From the NCBI GenBank assembly GCA_019916065.1, contig CM034242.1:15529845-15593844 (forward strand): 64,000 bases of DNA. Reading direction: 5' to 3'. Within the stretch, counting starts at the first letter, position 1. Every line of letters starts with the position of its first letter. Origin of the DNA: Vitellaria paradoxa. Lineage: Eukaryota; Streptophyta; Magnoliopsida; Ericales; Sapotaceae. The notes below the pieces were generated by a model. The model searched no databases. It saw only the letters and a list, made by a program, of their open reading frames with translations, and had not been told where the DNA came from. Made by a program: the position numbers and the translations under genes. Positions 11,793 through 48,290 of this stretch are shown piece by piece.

Positions 11793-12448
11793 TTTTCGAT
11801 TGAAATGATAAGGGTTGGTTTGGTTTTGTACCTTTCTAAAAAAAAAATAAATAAATGATGTTTGGTTACTTAATAATTTTTTTATATTATATGACTTTTT
11901 TCATTAAAATTTAATTTTTTTTAGAAACTATAACTTTATATGTGTTAATCACATTCGTTATTTTTTTTTGAAAAATTCATGCTTATTTGGAGAGTAAAAA
12001 AATAATGAAAAAAGTTTTTTCTTTTATTTTTTTCTAACTTTTATTCAAACTGATATCAAATTTTCAATTTATTTTATTCGAATATAATTAACATTACTAA
12101 AAGCTACCTCTTTTAAAAAGGGAATTAAATTTTGATAAAAAAAGTCACTTCTATAAGTTACCTTTTCTAAAAAAAATAAAATTAAATTTTGATTAAAAAA
12201 ATCATATAAGAAGAAAAAAACTTGAAAAAAAAAAAAAAAAAAAAAACTCATTTGAAACCAAATAAAGCCGGAATGTGAGTTCAAGGGTGATCTGTATTAT
12301 CCGAACTTATTTCTCTTCCCCTTGAGTAGATAACAGAGTAGGAAGCTAGTGTTCTTTGTGAATAACATCGCCGCGAAACCTTGATAAAGATGCACACAAA
12401 TTCGTCCAAGGAAACCCTGGTTTGATCAAGCCCTTAATCTATGCTAAA
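11793..12448 (+). promoter_or_regulatory. Presumed promoter and leader of FTSHI1
   Basis: The region is AT-rich, with a poly-A run near 12226-12246 and a GC richer leader after about 12290. No clear TATA box is seen, which is common for plant housekeeping plastid genes. Confidence 0.4.
12390..12425 (+). other. Upstream ORF in the FTSHI1 leader
   Basis: An 11-codon ORF (MHTNSSKETLV) ends 23 bases before the FTSHI1 ATG. A second upstream ATG at 12441 is out of frame and overlaps the main start. If the transcript starts upstream of 12390, both could lower translation. No transcript evidence is available. Confidence 0.35.
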
Positions 12449-36256
<23,808 letters not shown>

Positions 36257-36522
36257 CAAAGGGGTAAGAAGAAGCAGCTTGTGATGAACTTGTAGAAGAG
36301 ACTGGGAAAGGAGCAAAAGAAAAAATATAGGGAACCACTAATGTGGTTATTTCTGGGTTTGTGCTCTTCGCAGTTCAAGCTGACAAATTTTGTAACCAGT
36401 ATTTAAAACTAACACCTCTTGAAGGTCCCCCCCCCCCCCAACAAAAAAAAATCCTCAAAGCCATTATGGAGAGGCATATCCAAGTTATGCAATTATATTT
36501 ACTCAAGTATTATTGATGTTCA

Positions 36523-36556
<34 letters not shown>

Positions 36557-38251
36557 TAGTTTTTTGTATTTTTTTTACATTTGGAGTCTTTGGATCAGGT
36601 TAAGTTACGAGTTAGCTATCTTTTAACTAGGTCTCTTTATTTATCTTAGCCTTTTGTAACTAAAAAATCTTATTTTGTAATTTTAGTTATGCCTTTAATT
36701 TTAATTTTATTAGTTTTTTTTATTCTTATTTAGGATTTTTTTAACTTTTTTAATTAGTTTACCTTATTTTTAATTTTTTGAAACTATTATTTTTTATTTT
36801 TATTCTGAAAATTTTTTAGTTTTATTTTTAAAAAAATTTGAACGCAAATTTGACCAGAACTGAAAGAATTATGGTTAAACTGTGAAAATTGACTTTTCGT
36901 TGTTTCTATTATATGTAGTTTTTTTCTTTTTATTTTCAGTTTTGATAAAAATATAAAAAAATATGTACTTAAAAAAGCTTTGCATGACCAAAAAAAAGAA
37001 AAAAAAAGAAAAGGCAATTAAAATTAGTTAGAAAATAATAAAAATGATTAAACTACTCGAGAAAGTGGAAATATAATTCTTATGAACGGGTCATTATTTA
37101 ATTTTCCATGCGTATGGAAGGGTCATTTTATGATTATGTGTTTGAAGTTTGTGTAAAATTATATAAAATTATAAAAATTAGTGTCTCATATTTTATGAGT
37201 GAGTAGATAATTTAAATTTTATAATTTTGTAATTCATGTTTCTATGAATTTGTAAGGTTTTGTATTTTTTTTTTTTTATAACTTCAAATGTTGAATCAAA
37301 TTTTAACAAATATTGAATTTAAGTAATTCAAGATTAAAATATGAGTTATAACAACTAAAAAATGATAAATTATAGAAAATTTTCTTTAATACCTGGTTAA
37401 ATGTAGGGAAGACCTAATATTTTAAGGGTCTGTTTGGAGCGATAACAAATAAGGAAAAAAAAAATAAAAAGTAATTTTGGATAAATTTTGACGTTTGATA
37501 TTTTTTTCAAATCACGTTTTTAAAAGATAAATTGAGACAAACTGTTAGAACGGATTTCTAAAATCCGTTCTAATAAATTCAAAAAACCCTCAAATTGTCT
37601 CTTCATTTTGTGTTTTTTCTAAATTGTGTTTTTTTGAGATGAAGAGTGACAAACTATCAGAACGGTTTTCCAAAATTCGTTTTAACGGATTCAAAAAAAA
37701 AAAAAAAAAAAAACTCCTAATTTATCTCTTCACTTCGTGTTTTTTCCAAATCTCGTTTTTTGAGAAAAACAGTGACAACGGTTTTCTAAAATCTGTTTTA
37801 ATGGATTTAAAAAACTCTCAATTTATGTTTTGCACCGTTTCAGCTGAGTAAAACGATAGCGTGGGAACGGTTTTGGCCACCATTCTAATGGTTTGTCTGG
37901 ACCCAACCACAATGGTATTTGTTAAAAAACTTTGGAGTTAGAGAACATAATTACCAAAAAAATTTTCTTACTTGATTAACTTCCTCCCAAGGTTCAATTT
38001 TTTTTAGCGAAATATTTAATTTTTTTGAAATTAGTAAAGACAGGAATGTGTAAAAGTATAATAGAGACTTTTAGTGATTTTTAAAAATTGTTAAAATTTT
38101 ATTTTATTTTTTGACACACCAAATAGTACTTAAATCTTACTACTCATGTAAATCTCGCAATTTTTCTTCTTCTCAAAAGGTTGTCACACATAAATATTTC
38201 AATTAATCAAATTGACGACATTAAGATATTTAGATAGCAAGATTTCATCGG
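36257..38251. other. FTSHI1 3' UTR and intergenic DNA
   Basis: After the stop codon the 3' UTR probably extends to about 36480. An ATT microsatellite occupies about 36526-36556. The rest is AT-rich, with three loose repeats of a phrase like AACGGATTTCTAAAATCCGTT around 37540-37800, itself palindromic. No gene is seen. Confidence 0.5.
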
Positions 38252-38607
38252 CCCCGTTTGGCATCAAAATAAATCTTTTTAAATCTCTATAAATCTCAAA
38301 CAACCCATTTACATTTAATTTTCCCGCCATCACTAATTTCAAAATTTTTCAATATTTCGCTAAAAAAATAAAAAAATTTAGAAATAGGTTAACTGAATGT
38401 GTAAATTTTTTATACAATCATATTTTTCGTGTTGAGAGCTTCCTAACGACTACCATTGTCGCTAATTTTTGTGAATTTTTTTGAATCTGTGAAAATGGAT
38501 TTGAAAAACCGTTCCCATGATTTGCGACTTTAAAAAAAATGGCTCCAAAATTAAGCAAAAATTACATTTTATTTCAATTTATCTTATTTTTTTTACTCCA
38601 AACGGGG
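38252..38607. mobile_element. MITE with CCCCGTTTGG ends
   Basis: Perfect 10-bp inverted termini, CCCCGTTTGG at 38252 and CCAAACGGGG ending at 38607, enclose 356 bp of AT-rich non-coding DNA. This resembles hAT-type MITEs. No clear target duplication is visible. Confidence 0.6.
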
Positions 38608-40584
38608 AAATAATTGAAATGCCCTCTTAAGGACGGTAAATGGTATGAGAGAGCTCTTTACTTAAACCTATTCAATCAAAGCCTCGTTTGGTTTGCTGAA
38701 AAATAATAAAAATCTCTATAAAACTCTGTTAACTTTATATCACATCAACTTTTTTTTTTCATGCACGCATTACGAACTCTCAATTTATCTCAATTTATTT
38801 CACTTTTTTTTACTCAAAATAAACCCAAATAATTCTCTAGTCGCACCTTAGAACGAGTTCCCCTTTACGGTCCTGCTATATTACGGTTGACCATAACTTA
38901 TTATTTTGGTTTTAAAAAATAAGGCAATAATTAAAATATATATAAACAAGTTGTTAATCAAAATAATAAAATATAAAAAATAAAAGTATATATATAAATA
39001 ATTAAATAGTAAAAAAACTAGTACATATATAAATTAATAAAATAGTAAAAAAATTAACATTTAAACATAAGTATTTCAATTTTTCAATATATAAAATGAG
39101 ATTAGTGAGAATATTTTTGTAATTCTAAACCTAATCAGAGCAGAAAATTTTATTTTACCTCGTCACAAATTCTATCAAATATTAGTTTTTACCCTCCATT
39201 CCCGTCCTATTGTGGTTGAATTGGATTCGAATTTTCCATTTTATCCAATGCATTGCTATTCCTTCGCTCTCTTATCTTTCTTTATATTGCTTCCCAATTT
39301 CTTTCATTCATTTCTGCTTTCTATCTCTCTCTTCATTCTCCTCTGCTAACCTAATAATTTTAGAAGAAAAAGACCACATTGTTTACAACGAAAAAAACTC
39401 GATGAGAGTGCAAGAGAACTAAGTAACAATGTTATATGTTTTATGTTTGTGTTTGGCAATTTGGTGAACAAATTTAATAATTTAAAATTGTATTTTTGGG
39501 CATTTGGTTAAGGTATCAATGATATAGGTTTGAAGGTATTTTTGCCTGGAATGTTTACATGGATCAAGTAGCTAAGTCATGATAATTATGCCTGTGCAAA
39601 TTCAGCAGAAAGGGACATGGGAAGGGCTCGCCTCTTAGTTGTTGGCATCTCGCTCTAGTGAGAAGGCAACGAGGAAGAAACTCAGTGCAATTTTGTTCCA
39701 ATTTTCACCGTACAATTTCTAGAGATCTTATTAGATAGTTGTTGGATTTATTGAACATTCCAAAATATGTATTTACAGAATATTTCAAAATTTGATCAAT
39801 TGTGAAACTCACTGGATTTACTAGATACTCACTGATAATATATACTAGTGCTGATATTTTGTTGAGCAAATCAAAATTTAATCAGGAAAAATTTTTCTTG
39901 ATCTTAATATATAGAACTCGTGTTTTTTTTTTTTTGGGTCCTTTAGTGTTTTCTATATAAATTCTTATATTTCATTTAATTTTTCATTGGTGCACCGGAT
40001 TGCAGAATTGATCGACACTAGGCTTCAACAAATTTCAAATGTCAAGGACGATGTTAAAAAGCACGACGATAATTACACCTTCTCTTACATTCTCATTTAG
40101 AAATGAGCATGGGACATTCCAAATGCAATCGGAGGAGTGTATTCGTGATGAATAATTACATGGTTTTTCTCATAGCCTACTAGCCCCATTCGCAGTGAAG
40201 CAATATGGTGGTCCGTATCTGTGCAGTCGTTTGTAAGAAGATACACCAACAATTACCAAAACAACTTTTGCCCTCCTGAGATTGACAATCCTATGTTTAT
40301 CCCAATATTATGCAACCGTACGTAGAAAAATTTGTTGCAAATTTTAAAAAAAATTTTTGTATGAAGAAATTAAAGAAGACTAGAATAAAAAAATAATGAA
40401 AAATGATAAGAGTTTTAACTGGAATATAATATGAAAATTGAGTTTTTGAATACTAAAACCTCCCTTAGAATTTGAGAGTGCGTATCTTCCCCTTATTTTC
40501 ATTTCAATTTTTTTCAAATAAGATTGGGGAATTGAAATATAAGAAGCAATTTCCTTACCAAGGGGTGAATTTGTGTAAACTCTA
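38608..40584. other. Intergenic, with a possible gene-fragment relic near 39600-40310
   Basis: Mostly AT-rich. Between 39600 and 40310 the composition is more balanced, and one frame (about 40005-40098) reads ELIDTRLQQISNVKDD before a stop, but I do not recognise a family. Treat as unknown. Confidence 0.35.
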
Positions 40585-41246
40585 GGGCCTAATTGGATGA
40601 TACTAAAATTTCAGGGGATAAGTTTTAGAGGGGATATTATTTTTAGAGGATTGGCCCACATTGATGTGATGTTTATAGAGGGGGATAACTTTTGACTTGA
40701 TTTGGATGTTTTATAAATAAAAGGGGGTGAATAATGAAAAAAATAGTCAAATGACTCTTTTATCCTTGTGGTGTCCCAAATTTGATTACTCATTAAATTA
40801 AATATTAAATTGTAAAACCCACTCCATTTAATTATTTTTGGACAATTTGAAGTTATATTATTTATTTCATTGAAAATTTAATTTTTTATAAATTTATTTA
40901 AACAATTTTTTTTTAAATATGTACTTTTGAATGGTTGGTTATTATCTAATTTTATTTTTAATTATATTTATTTTGACTTGTTGGCCTATCTATTATTTTT
41001 TTACTAGCATTATATTTATTTTGATCAAATTAATGAGGGTTAAAAACGCCAAAACAATAACTATTTCCCCTCGGATAAATTTTGGCCAGGGTCGAGGTTG
41101 CCCAAAATTTGTCCGAGAGATAACCGCACACGAGGGAAACTGAAGACCTGGGGAGGGGGAAGCGTGGTTACCAAATCATGGCAAAGGGTGGGATTCACCG
41201 GTAATCACTTTAACGCTGGCTTTCCCTGCATCCAAGCGGGGCTTTA
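40585..41246. mobile_element. Possible non-autonomous DNA transposon (about 660 bp)
   Basis: The left end GGGCCTAATTGGATGAT pairs imperfectly with the complement of the right end TGCATCCAAGCGGGGCTTT. The interior is AT-rich and non-coding, with a GC-richer right third (41080-41200). Confidence 0.4.
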
Positions 41247-42318
41247 GAGTAAGAAAACTTGTTAAATTGTATCAAAAATCTTAATGTGTAAAATCTTGAT
41301 TTTAGGATGTAAAATAATACAGTCTGAATTTCGTGGGCAATTTTAATGATTTTAAAATTGAGAAATTTTTGTGTAATTTTTTGAATAAAATAAAATTTTG
41401 TATGTTTTAATTGAAATAGATTTTCTCCCAATTGGTATACTACAAATGTTTCATTGGCTACTCTTTTTTGGATATATTTTTTTTTTCTGATTGTGAAATA
41501 TTACTTTTTTCGATACTATATTAATTTAGGATCATATGCATTGTTTCACAAAATTAATTACTGTAAATTAAATGTAATAATTATGATGGAGACAAAAAGA
41601 CTTATAGTAAAATGTTACAAATATATTTTTAATTATAAAATTAAGTTAAAATGAAGTTTAATATTTAAAAATATAGATTGTATACCAAACACTTTAAGGG
41701 ATTCAATTGTAAAGGGTACAAAAAGGTATAAAATTGGATACAAAATCTTTTATATGTTTTGTCAAAGCTTTATTTTGTTGATATGAATGTGTTTTGTGCA
41801 TAGTATTTTTTTTATGCTAATTTTTTTTACTCTTTCGTTTTATTAATTAAATTATCTATCCTTCCAAAAAAAAAAAAATTAGAAGATGTAAGTGAAAAAA
41901 TTATAATACAATGGACAATATTTTCAAACGATGAGTAGTGGGTAAAATTTTACTATTCATTTTTCGAACTTTCACCGATTTTAGATACAAACTCGCCTGC
42001 TCCATCGCCGGCATTATTCATCGTGGAGTGCACACTGCTAGATTCCCAGGGTTTTCATATCTTATGAATGGAGATTGCTTCTATTTTCTCAGGCGATTTC
42101 TAATATCTATCATTCGTCTCTACTTTAGTAGTTGCCGCAATCTGTTGCTTGTACGCTTTACTTGGCGTCCAATTAAAATCAAAGTTAATCGAATCAGACG
42201 GTACTGTTAGCACTTCATTGAGCAGAGATCGTAGTTGTGCTTGTTCCTGTGAAGGCAGTGAAAGTTCCAATTCAGTGGTGGCGACAGCAACGGCGACAAG
42301 AGCAGTAGAGGACCGTAT
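41247..42318. other. Intergenic and promoter region of the SKIP8-like pseudogene
   Basis: AT-rich to about 41930, then a GC-richer leader. An ATG at 42065 opens MEIASIFSGDF, stops at 42098-42100, and the same frame then reads a hydrophobic run (STLVVAAICCLYALL). This may be the decayed N-terminal membrane segment of the downstream gene. Confidence 0.4.
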
Positions 42319-42552
42319 TTGAACGGTAGTGATAATAGTGGTGGAGAAGAAATGTTGGAGAGGGCGTCGGTAGTGACGGTGATAGCAGAGCGGCGGACGA
42401 GTGCCTCGATGATGGAGCAGTTGGTTCCGGAAATCATGACTCATATTTTGAGTTACTTGGATTATTTCAGCCTGTGCCGACTTTCAATGACAAGTTCATT
42501 GATGAGGAAGGCTGCTAATGATGATAATGCATGGAAAGCGCTTTATCATAAG

Positions 42553-43329
42553 GTTCTACTTATATTTCAGCGCAACACTGGAAGTGTTTTCGGGTTGTTT
42601 AGTTGGCTTTAGTTTAATGCTTTACAATTCTAAATTTGGCCATTTCCCCCATTCTATTTCATTAATCTAGGTTGCATGCCATCGCTTTATGCTTGCAAGT
42701 GGCCCAACTATTGTAGGCTGAACCAGTTCGTTGAAATGATCACCAATTCACAATCGTGGATGAAAAAACTTTTATCCTCTGTTTAGAAACATTCATATCT
42801 TAAAATTGATTTGATTTTAAAATAAAGAATTGATTTGATTTGATTTGGTAAATAAAATTGTGTTTGTAACAAATTTTGAATTAAAGAATTGAATTGATTT
42901 GGTTTAAGAGAAATATCAAGTTTGACCATGTTAATATGAAGTAGAAAATATGGTAAATATGATATATCGGGATAAATTTGTCTACTTACTTAAATGGCTT
43001 AAGAAAATAATGAATTATAATCAAATTCTACTGTTTTGAATTGGATTTCAAATGACTTAGAAATCTTAAAATTTAAGTTATGAAATGAAATGAAATTCAA
43101 CTCATATAATTTTATTTTAATTCCAGGCATGAAAATTGATGAGAATTCTCATCAAATGAAATCAAATCCCATTAAATCCATGGAGTGTTAGGAAATCCGA
43201 ATATTTGAGTTAGGATTGGAGTTGATGATGGCATAATTCTTATTGTTAATCAGGAGCAAATTAAGGCTGAGTATGCAGCTGTCTGGTCTGGTAACTTTGC
43301 TAAACTATGCTAATATTTAACTGAAGAAT
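42553..43329. other. Intron 1 of the SKIP8-like pseudogene, left part
   Basis: AT-rich sequence with imperfect TTGATTTGATTT runs near 42810-42905; no gene. Confidence 0.5.
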
Positions 43330-43600
43330 CAATTTTGGTATATCCCTCAATTTGAAGTATCACATTTTTTAATCCTCTGAATGCCCTCTAGCTTCCAACT
43401 ATTTTTGTACATAACCCATACTTATTGCATGTTAAGCAGTATAGATGGGGATAGAAAGGGGAAAAAAGTTAAGAAAAGGAGAAGAATCGGAAAGAAAATG
43501 AATAGTGGAGTAGGAAAAGGGATAGGGAGTGAAAAAGAAAACACAGTCATATTGTGTGCTTCACCCCTGGTATTTGTATAAGTGTAGAACTGGATTCCTT
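43330..43600 (+). repeat. Dispersed repeat, copy B (SKIP8-like intron 1)
   Basis: It is co-linear with copy A at 35320-35720: ATCCCTCAATTTGAAG, GAATGCCCTCTAGCTTCCAA, then a purine-rich tract at 43445-43540. Confidence 0.5.
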
Positions 43601-43780
43601 TGGTATGTTGAATGAGAATGGTTTTCGATGTGGCAAATGTTCTGTAGATGGGATGAGGGATAGTTCACTTAACTGTCTGGTCTTGGAATCTGAAGCTATT
43701 GTTAATTTTTTTTAATTTGTTGTTTTGTATAGTACTTAAGTGCTATAGTGTTTTTCTATCTAATTTGATTCATTGAAGTA

Positions 43781-44185
43781 CGACCATCGTGCAGTCTGCA
43801 AAAACAAGTACTCTAAATTCCATCTAGCTTCTGTTATAATTTTTTTTTTTGTCTTGTTTTGTTGTAATTGGAGAAGTAAACAAGAAATAAAATGTTGTTT
43901 CAAAAGCAACGTGACATGCAAGAACATTTCATATATATCGTCCGTTTTCACAAGAAAGATAAACATCTTTGACTTACAACCATCGGACTGTTTGCAAAAA
44001 CAAGTACTCTAAATTGTACAAGGCTTCTGTTAAGAAATTTTTTTTCCCTATCTTGGTTTGTTGCAATTGGAAAAGTAAATAAGAAATATAATGTTGTTTT
44101 CAAAAAAATGTGACATGCAATGAACATTTCATATACATGTCATGTGCTTTCACAAGCGAGACAAACGTCTCTGACCCATGTAGTT
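43781..44185. repeat. Tandem duplication of about 200 bp
   Basis: GCAAAAACAAGTACTCTAAATT occurs near 43798 and 43993 (quoted here in under 23 bases), each followed by a GCTTCTGTTA phrase and an ATGTTGTTT..GTGACATGCA series. Copies are near 43781-43978 and 43979-44185. Confidence 0.8.
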
Positions 44186-44451
44186 TTTATGCTGGGATCT
44201 AGTTTTTCTTTCGATGCAAACCCAATTTTTCTGAAAGAAGAAATATCTGCTGCTATTTAAGGTTTCTGCCTTGCAGTGTGGTGGTTGATAAACCACCATG
44301 CCTTGTGGCTAAGTGGCATCTGGATCCTTGATGGGACCAGTTGGTCACCAGTTAGTCTTCTTCCTTTGAACCCTAATAAAACAAAATACTTGGTCATCTT
44401 ACCACTTTTGAGAAAAAAAAGGTTAGTGGCAGCGGATAAAGAATGTTTTGG

Positions 44452-44512
44452 ACTGTTTATATTTCTCATCTAGTAGTTTGAACTGTTTATATTTCTCATC
44501 TAGTAGTTTTGA
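44452..44512. repeat. Tandem duplication, 31-bp unit
   Basis: CTGTTTATATTTCTCATCTA followed by GTAGTTT is present twice in succession, nearly perfect. Confidence 0.85.
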
Positions 44513-45045
44513 ACTGCTGGATTCTTTCATATGCTGCATAAGAGTTAGATGTTAAACAATGATTGAGTAGGCATTTATTATTAGCCATCTTATAGATATT
44601 TTCATTAGATGAATTGTGGATTTGCATGATTTGTTTTAAGTATTGACTTGACTTGGGTTTTATATTAGCCAATTTTTTTTTTGTTAATTTCTTGAACTCG
44701 TCCATATTTTACATACTGTTGCTGCCTTTTTATTAGATTTTATTTTTATTGTTTGTTGTTTGCTATAAATTGCTTCACAAATTAAGCTTTGGATATTTTC
44801 CTTCTAGGTGTTGAACTGCACACTCAAATTTTTCTTCATGTTTTTGTAGGATTTCACATTAGAACTGGGTACCTTAACACCTGTTAATGGATGGAAGGCT
44901 TATTATGCTGCTACGAGAGCTATTGTGAATCTCAATGAAAAATTCTTTATAATCATTGGGGAAAGATCATTTTCATCGATGAGTCGTCTTTGGCTTAACG
45001 CAGACTATGTGAGCTATGTTTTTGCCTCAGGTGACCTTTTACAGG

Positions 45046-45919
45046 GTATTATGCTTGTTATCTGTTAATGCTGTATTAGTTTCATTTATACTTTTTTCTG
45101 ATTGATCCATCTTCTGATTGAAAGGGTTTTACTGTAGTGCTTTACATTTGTTTCAGTTTGAGTTATGTGTAGTTGAACTGTTTATTGATCCATCTTCTGA
45201 TTGAAAGAATTTTAGTGTAGTGCTTTACATTTGTTTTCAGTATGAGGTGTGTGTAGTTGAACTATTTCATGAGCCACTTAATTTCTGAATTTGTCAATGT
45301 ATTGATAAGTCCACTTCTGGGGTATTTGGAGAAGACCATTCAATGGCACATTAATAATCAACAGCTTTAATAAGTAGATCTGTTTGTCTCGTACAAATAT
45401 TAACCAAATATATGAAAGTAATTTTAGTTCTTTACCATACATTTGTGGAGGTTGTTTGTAAAAAGTTTGCAATGTTGGGCTGTCCACCATTGTTGAAATT
45501 TCAGCTTGGGGATTGGTTTCTCTTTGAAGCTCTCTTGATTGCAGTGATATTGTAGGATCTGTGTCTCGATGTTGATATTTGGAACATAGTGCAAATCTAT
45601 TCATTCTCACTGTTTCCAACAAAAAAGAAAAGATAGAATTTTTGTGGCTGTTATTTGGTTAACTTTTGAATAGTGTGAATTTTAGGCATTGATTTAACCT
45701 ACTATGTGATGACCTACCTTAATTGGAGAAAATAATAAATGCTTGTGAGTTGAAATTGCAGATGATTTAGTTACTTGTTCTTTATGTAATGCCTTCATGG
45801 TAAATAGAGTTTCTAAACTAAAATAGAAGAGGCCTCCCAATTGAACCATGTAACGATGGTGTAGAGAAGATGAAGGGCACACCAAATGTGACACATCAAA
45901 TACACCTCGTAATGCATGA
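45046..45919. other. Start of SKIP8-like intron 2, with an 85-bp tandem duplication
   Basis: TTGATCCATCTTCTGATTGA opens both copies (about 45101 and 45185), each ending GTGTAGTTGAACT. The rest up to the LINE shows no gene. Confidence 0.65.
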
Positions 45920-46411
45920 CCAACTGAGAACCCCTTTAATAACCCACATTTTTTAGCTTTCTTGATTATTTTGCTGAATACTTCTATTGCGATAATAAAC
46001 AGATATGGATGTAGAGGTTCCCCTTGCCTTTATCCTCTAGACCCTTTAAAAAAAATTGCTGGGGTGCCATTGATCAACACCGCGAATCATGCCGTGGAAA
46101 TACACCTCATCTATTTACTCCATTTGTCCCCAAATCCCATCATCTCAAGCAAGTATGACAAAGAAATCCCACTTGACTTGATCGCAAGGATTTTCCAAGA
46201 TCTTGCTTACAATTAACTCTCGAGATCTTACTCTTCAACCTAGAATGAACTACGGCACTCACAATCAATACAGTGTCAAGAATCTACATCCCCTCGACAA
46301 AAGCGTTTTGGATGTCAGACCCTAGAAAATCCAATACTTTTTTTTAGTCTATTAGCTAAGACTTCGGAAGAACTTTATATAGACTACTAACTAAGCTGAT
46401 TGGTTGGAAAT

Positions 46412-46881
46412 CTATGATATTAGTTGCTTCACTCTTTTTGGGGTTAAGGCAATGAAAGTTGCATTCATACTTTTTACGAAATCTCCATTTCGGAAAAAAC
46501 CCTCAAACATTCTCTTCACATCCTTTTGGAGCATATCCCAACATTTTTTAAAGAAAGTAAGGGTCAATCCATCCGATCTTAGGGCCTCATCCCCATTTAA
46601 ATTAAATAGAGCCCCTTTCACTTCCTCCTTCGAGAATTCACATTTCAGCTCATTCTTCGGTTCACTTGTAATAGATGGCATATCCAAATTCTCCAACCGA
46701 GGTCTTTACCTTTTCTTCTCAATATATAAGTCTTCATAAAAATGCACATTGCTTTCCTTGATCTGGTATTTTGCTCCAACAGTCTTCCTTCCACCTCAAT
46801 CTTTATGTGGTTTTGCCTCTTGTAAGCATTCACCATGTGGTGGAAAAATTTTGAATTCCTATCACTTTCTCCTTTATCCAT
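46412..46881 (-). pseudogene. LINE reverse transcriptase N-terminal region
   Basis: Two overlapping minus-strand pieces carry the pre-RT motif NSKFFHHMVNAYKRQNHI (46850-46797) and the start of RT (KEEVKGALFNLNGDE, then FFKKCWDML and FEGFFRNGDFVKSMNATFIAL). This is typical of plant L1-clade ORF2. The active-site region downstream is unreadable. Confidence 0.75.
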
Positions 46882-47978
46882 AGAATTTTGGACAACTTGT
46901 CTTCTCCATCCCTGCCAACTTGCTAAATTCCATATTCATTGCCTCCCTAGTCTGGACTTCTTCCTCAGTCAAGGGTTCAACTGCATCTTTCTGGTCTAGT
47001 TGAGAGACCTCGTCCATCAAAGTAAGCTTCCTAGCATCCAGGTTCTGTAGCTCGTCCTTATTCCTCCGTCCAATATTTGCTTGAAGGAGATGCAGTTTCT
47101 TCACTAAAATATAACTAGATTGCCCTGTAACTCTATAGCTTCCCCTCCAATCTGCCACATTCTCAGTGAATCCCTTTACTTTTAACCACATATTTTTGAA
47201 CCTAAAAAGTTTAGGTCCTAATTTGGCAACCCCACAGTCTAGGAAAAGAGGGAAGTGATCAAATACCATCCTTGGTTTGAATTGACCTAGGAAATGCCTC
47301 CCTTCACTATGTGAAAATCAGAAAATAAACAATTCTGGGTTCACTCTTAATATTAGAATAAGTATAATTACCCCTAGTCAATGGTGCCCAACCCTTTCAA
47401 TGAAATCATTAAACTCATTATAGATGTTTCGGTGACCATGCAATTCCATCTTTCTGAACTAGCTCTGGTGAGATTAAAATACCTTTTGCACACTAGGGCA
47501 CATCCCATTTGAACATAGTTGCACCTACCTCCTTTAGAAATTTCCCTTTTCAGATTGGAGTCTGTTGACCTGCAGAAACTTGAAGAAGCCTACAACAAAT
47601 CATCCTCAAGACTCCTGAAATAACAACTAATTGATCAACTTCTCACCTCATTGTCTTCGAGTGACAATGCCCTACATCCTAGATCACCAGAATGCCACCC
47701 ATGAATCCTACCGCATACGAATGAACCCATTTCACCCACTCTCCTCCCCAAATGCTTCTAATAACAAAGGAATCCATCCTTTCCATTTTAGTTTCTTGTA
47801 AACACCTCACCTTAGGTTCTCTTCTTCAAAATAGCTTTGGCAGTGTCCCTCTTCCCAACCCCATTGATTCCTTTTCCCATTCCATGACAATTTTTGGCTC
47901 CATTGATAACACAAAAATGATTGTCTTTCTTCCTATACTGTCCTCTAGAATAGTCCTACCTCTGCCCTCATAATTTGT

Positions 47979-48290
47979 TAGATGTCCCACATTGGCCCAA
48001 AGTAAAAATTACATGTACCATATAAGAGATGGATTTTCCTCACCTTTATACTTAGGTTTTAAAGTGGAGACCCCTATTCTTATGTGTTATTGGGCTAATA
48101 TGGTTTTAGAGTGAGTTTTTAACTGGATCTCACCATTATCTACGTTGTTCTATATCTATGCAGGCCAAAGTGAGGAAGGCCTCAAAGTAAAAATTACTTA
48201 TCCCATATAAGAGATGGATTTCACTCACCTTAACACCTAGATTTTAAAGTTGAGACCTCTACTCTTATGTGTTGTTAGGCTTCTTTAATA
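47979..48290. mobile_element. TRIM-like element with two repeats of about 115 bp, inserted in the LINE
   Basis: CAAAGTAAAAATTAC followed by CATATAAGAGATGGATTT and a GAGACC..CT..TCTTATGTGTT series occurs at about 47998-48095 and 48182-48278. The first copy starts GTTAGATGTCCCACATTGG. The pair is separated by about 80 bp with no coding sequence and interrupts the LINE between LLECSVNY and the endonuclease. Confidence 0.6.

Noticed and set aside
42319..42351. Start of the F-box frame at 42319
   Set aside because: The codon there is TTG, not ATG. Plant genes need ATG, so 42352 or 42412 is preferred.
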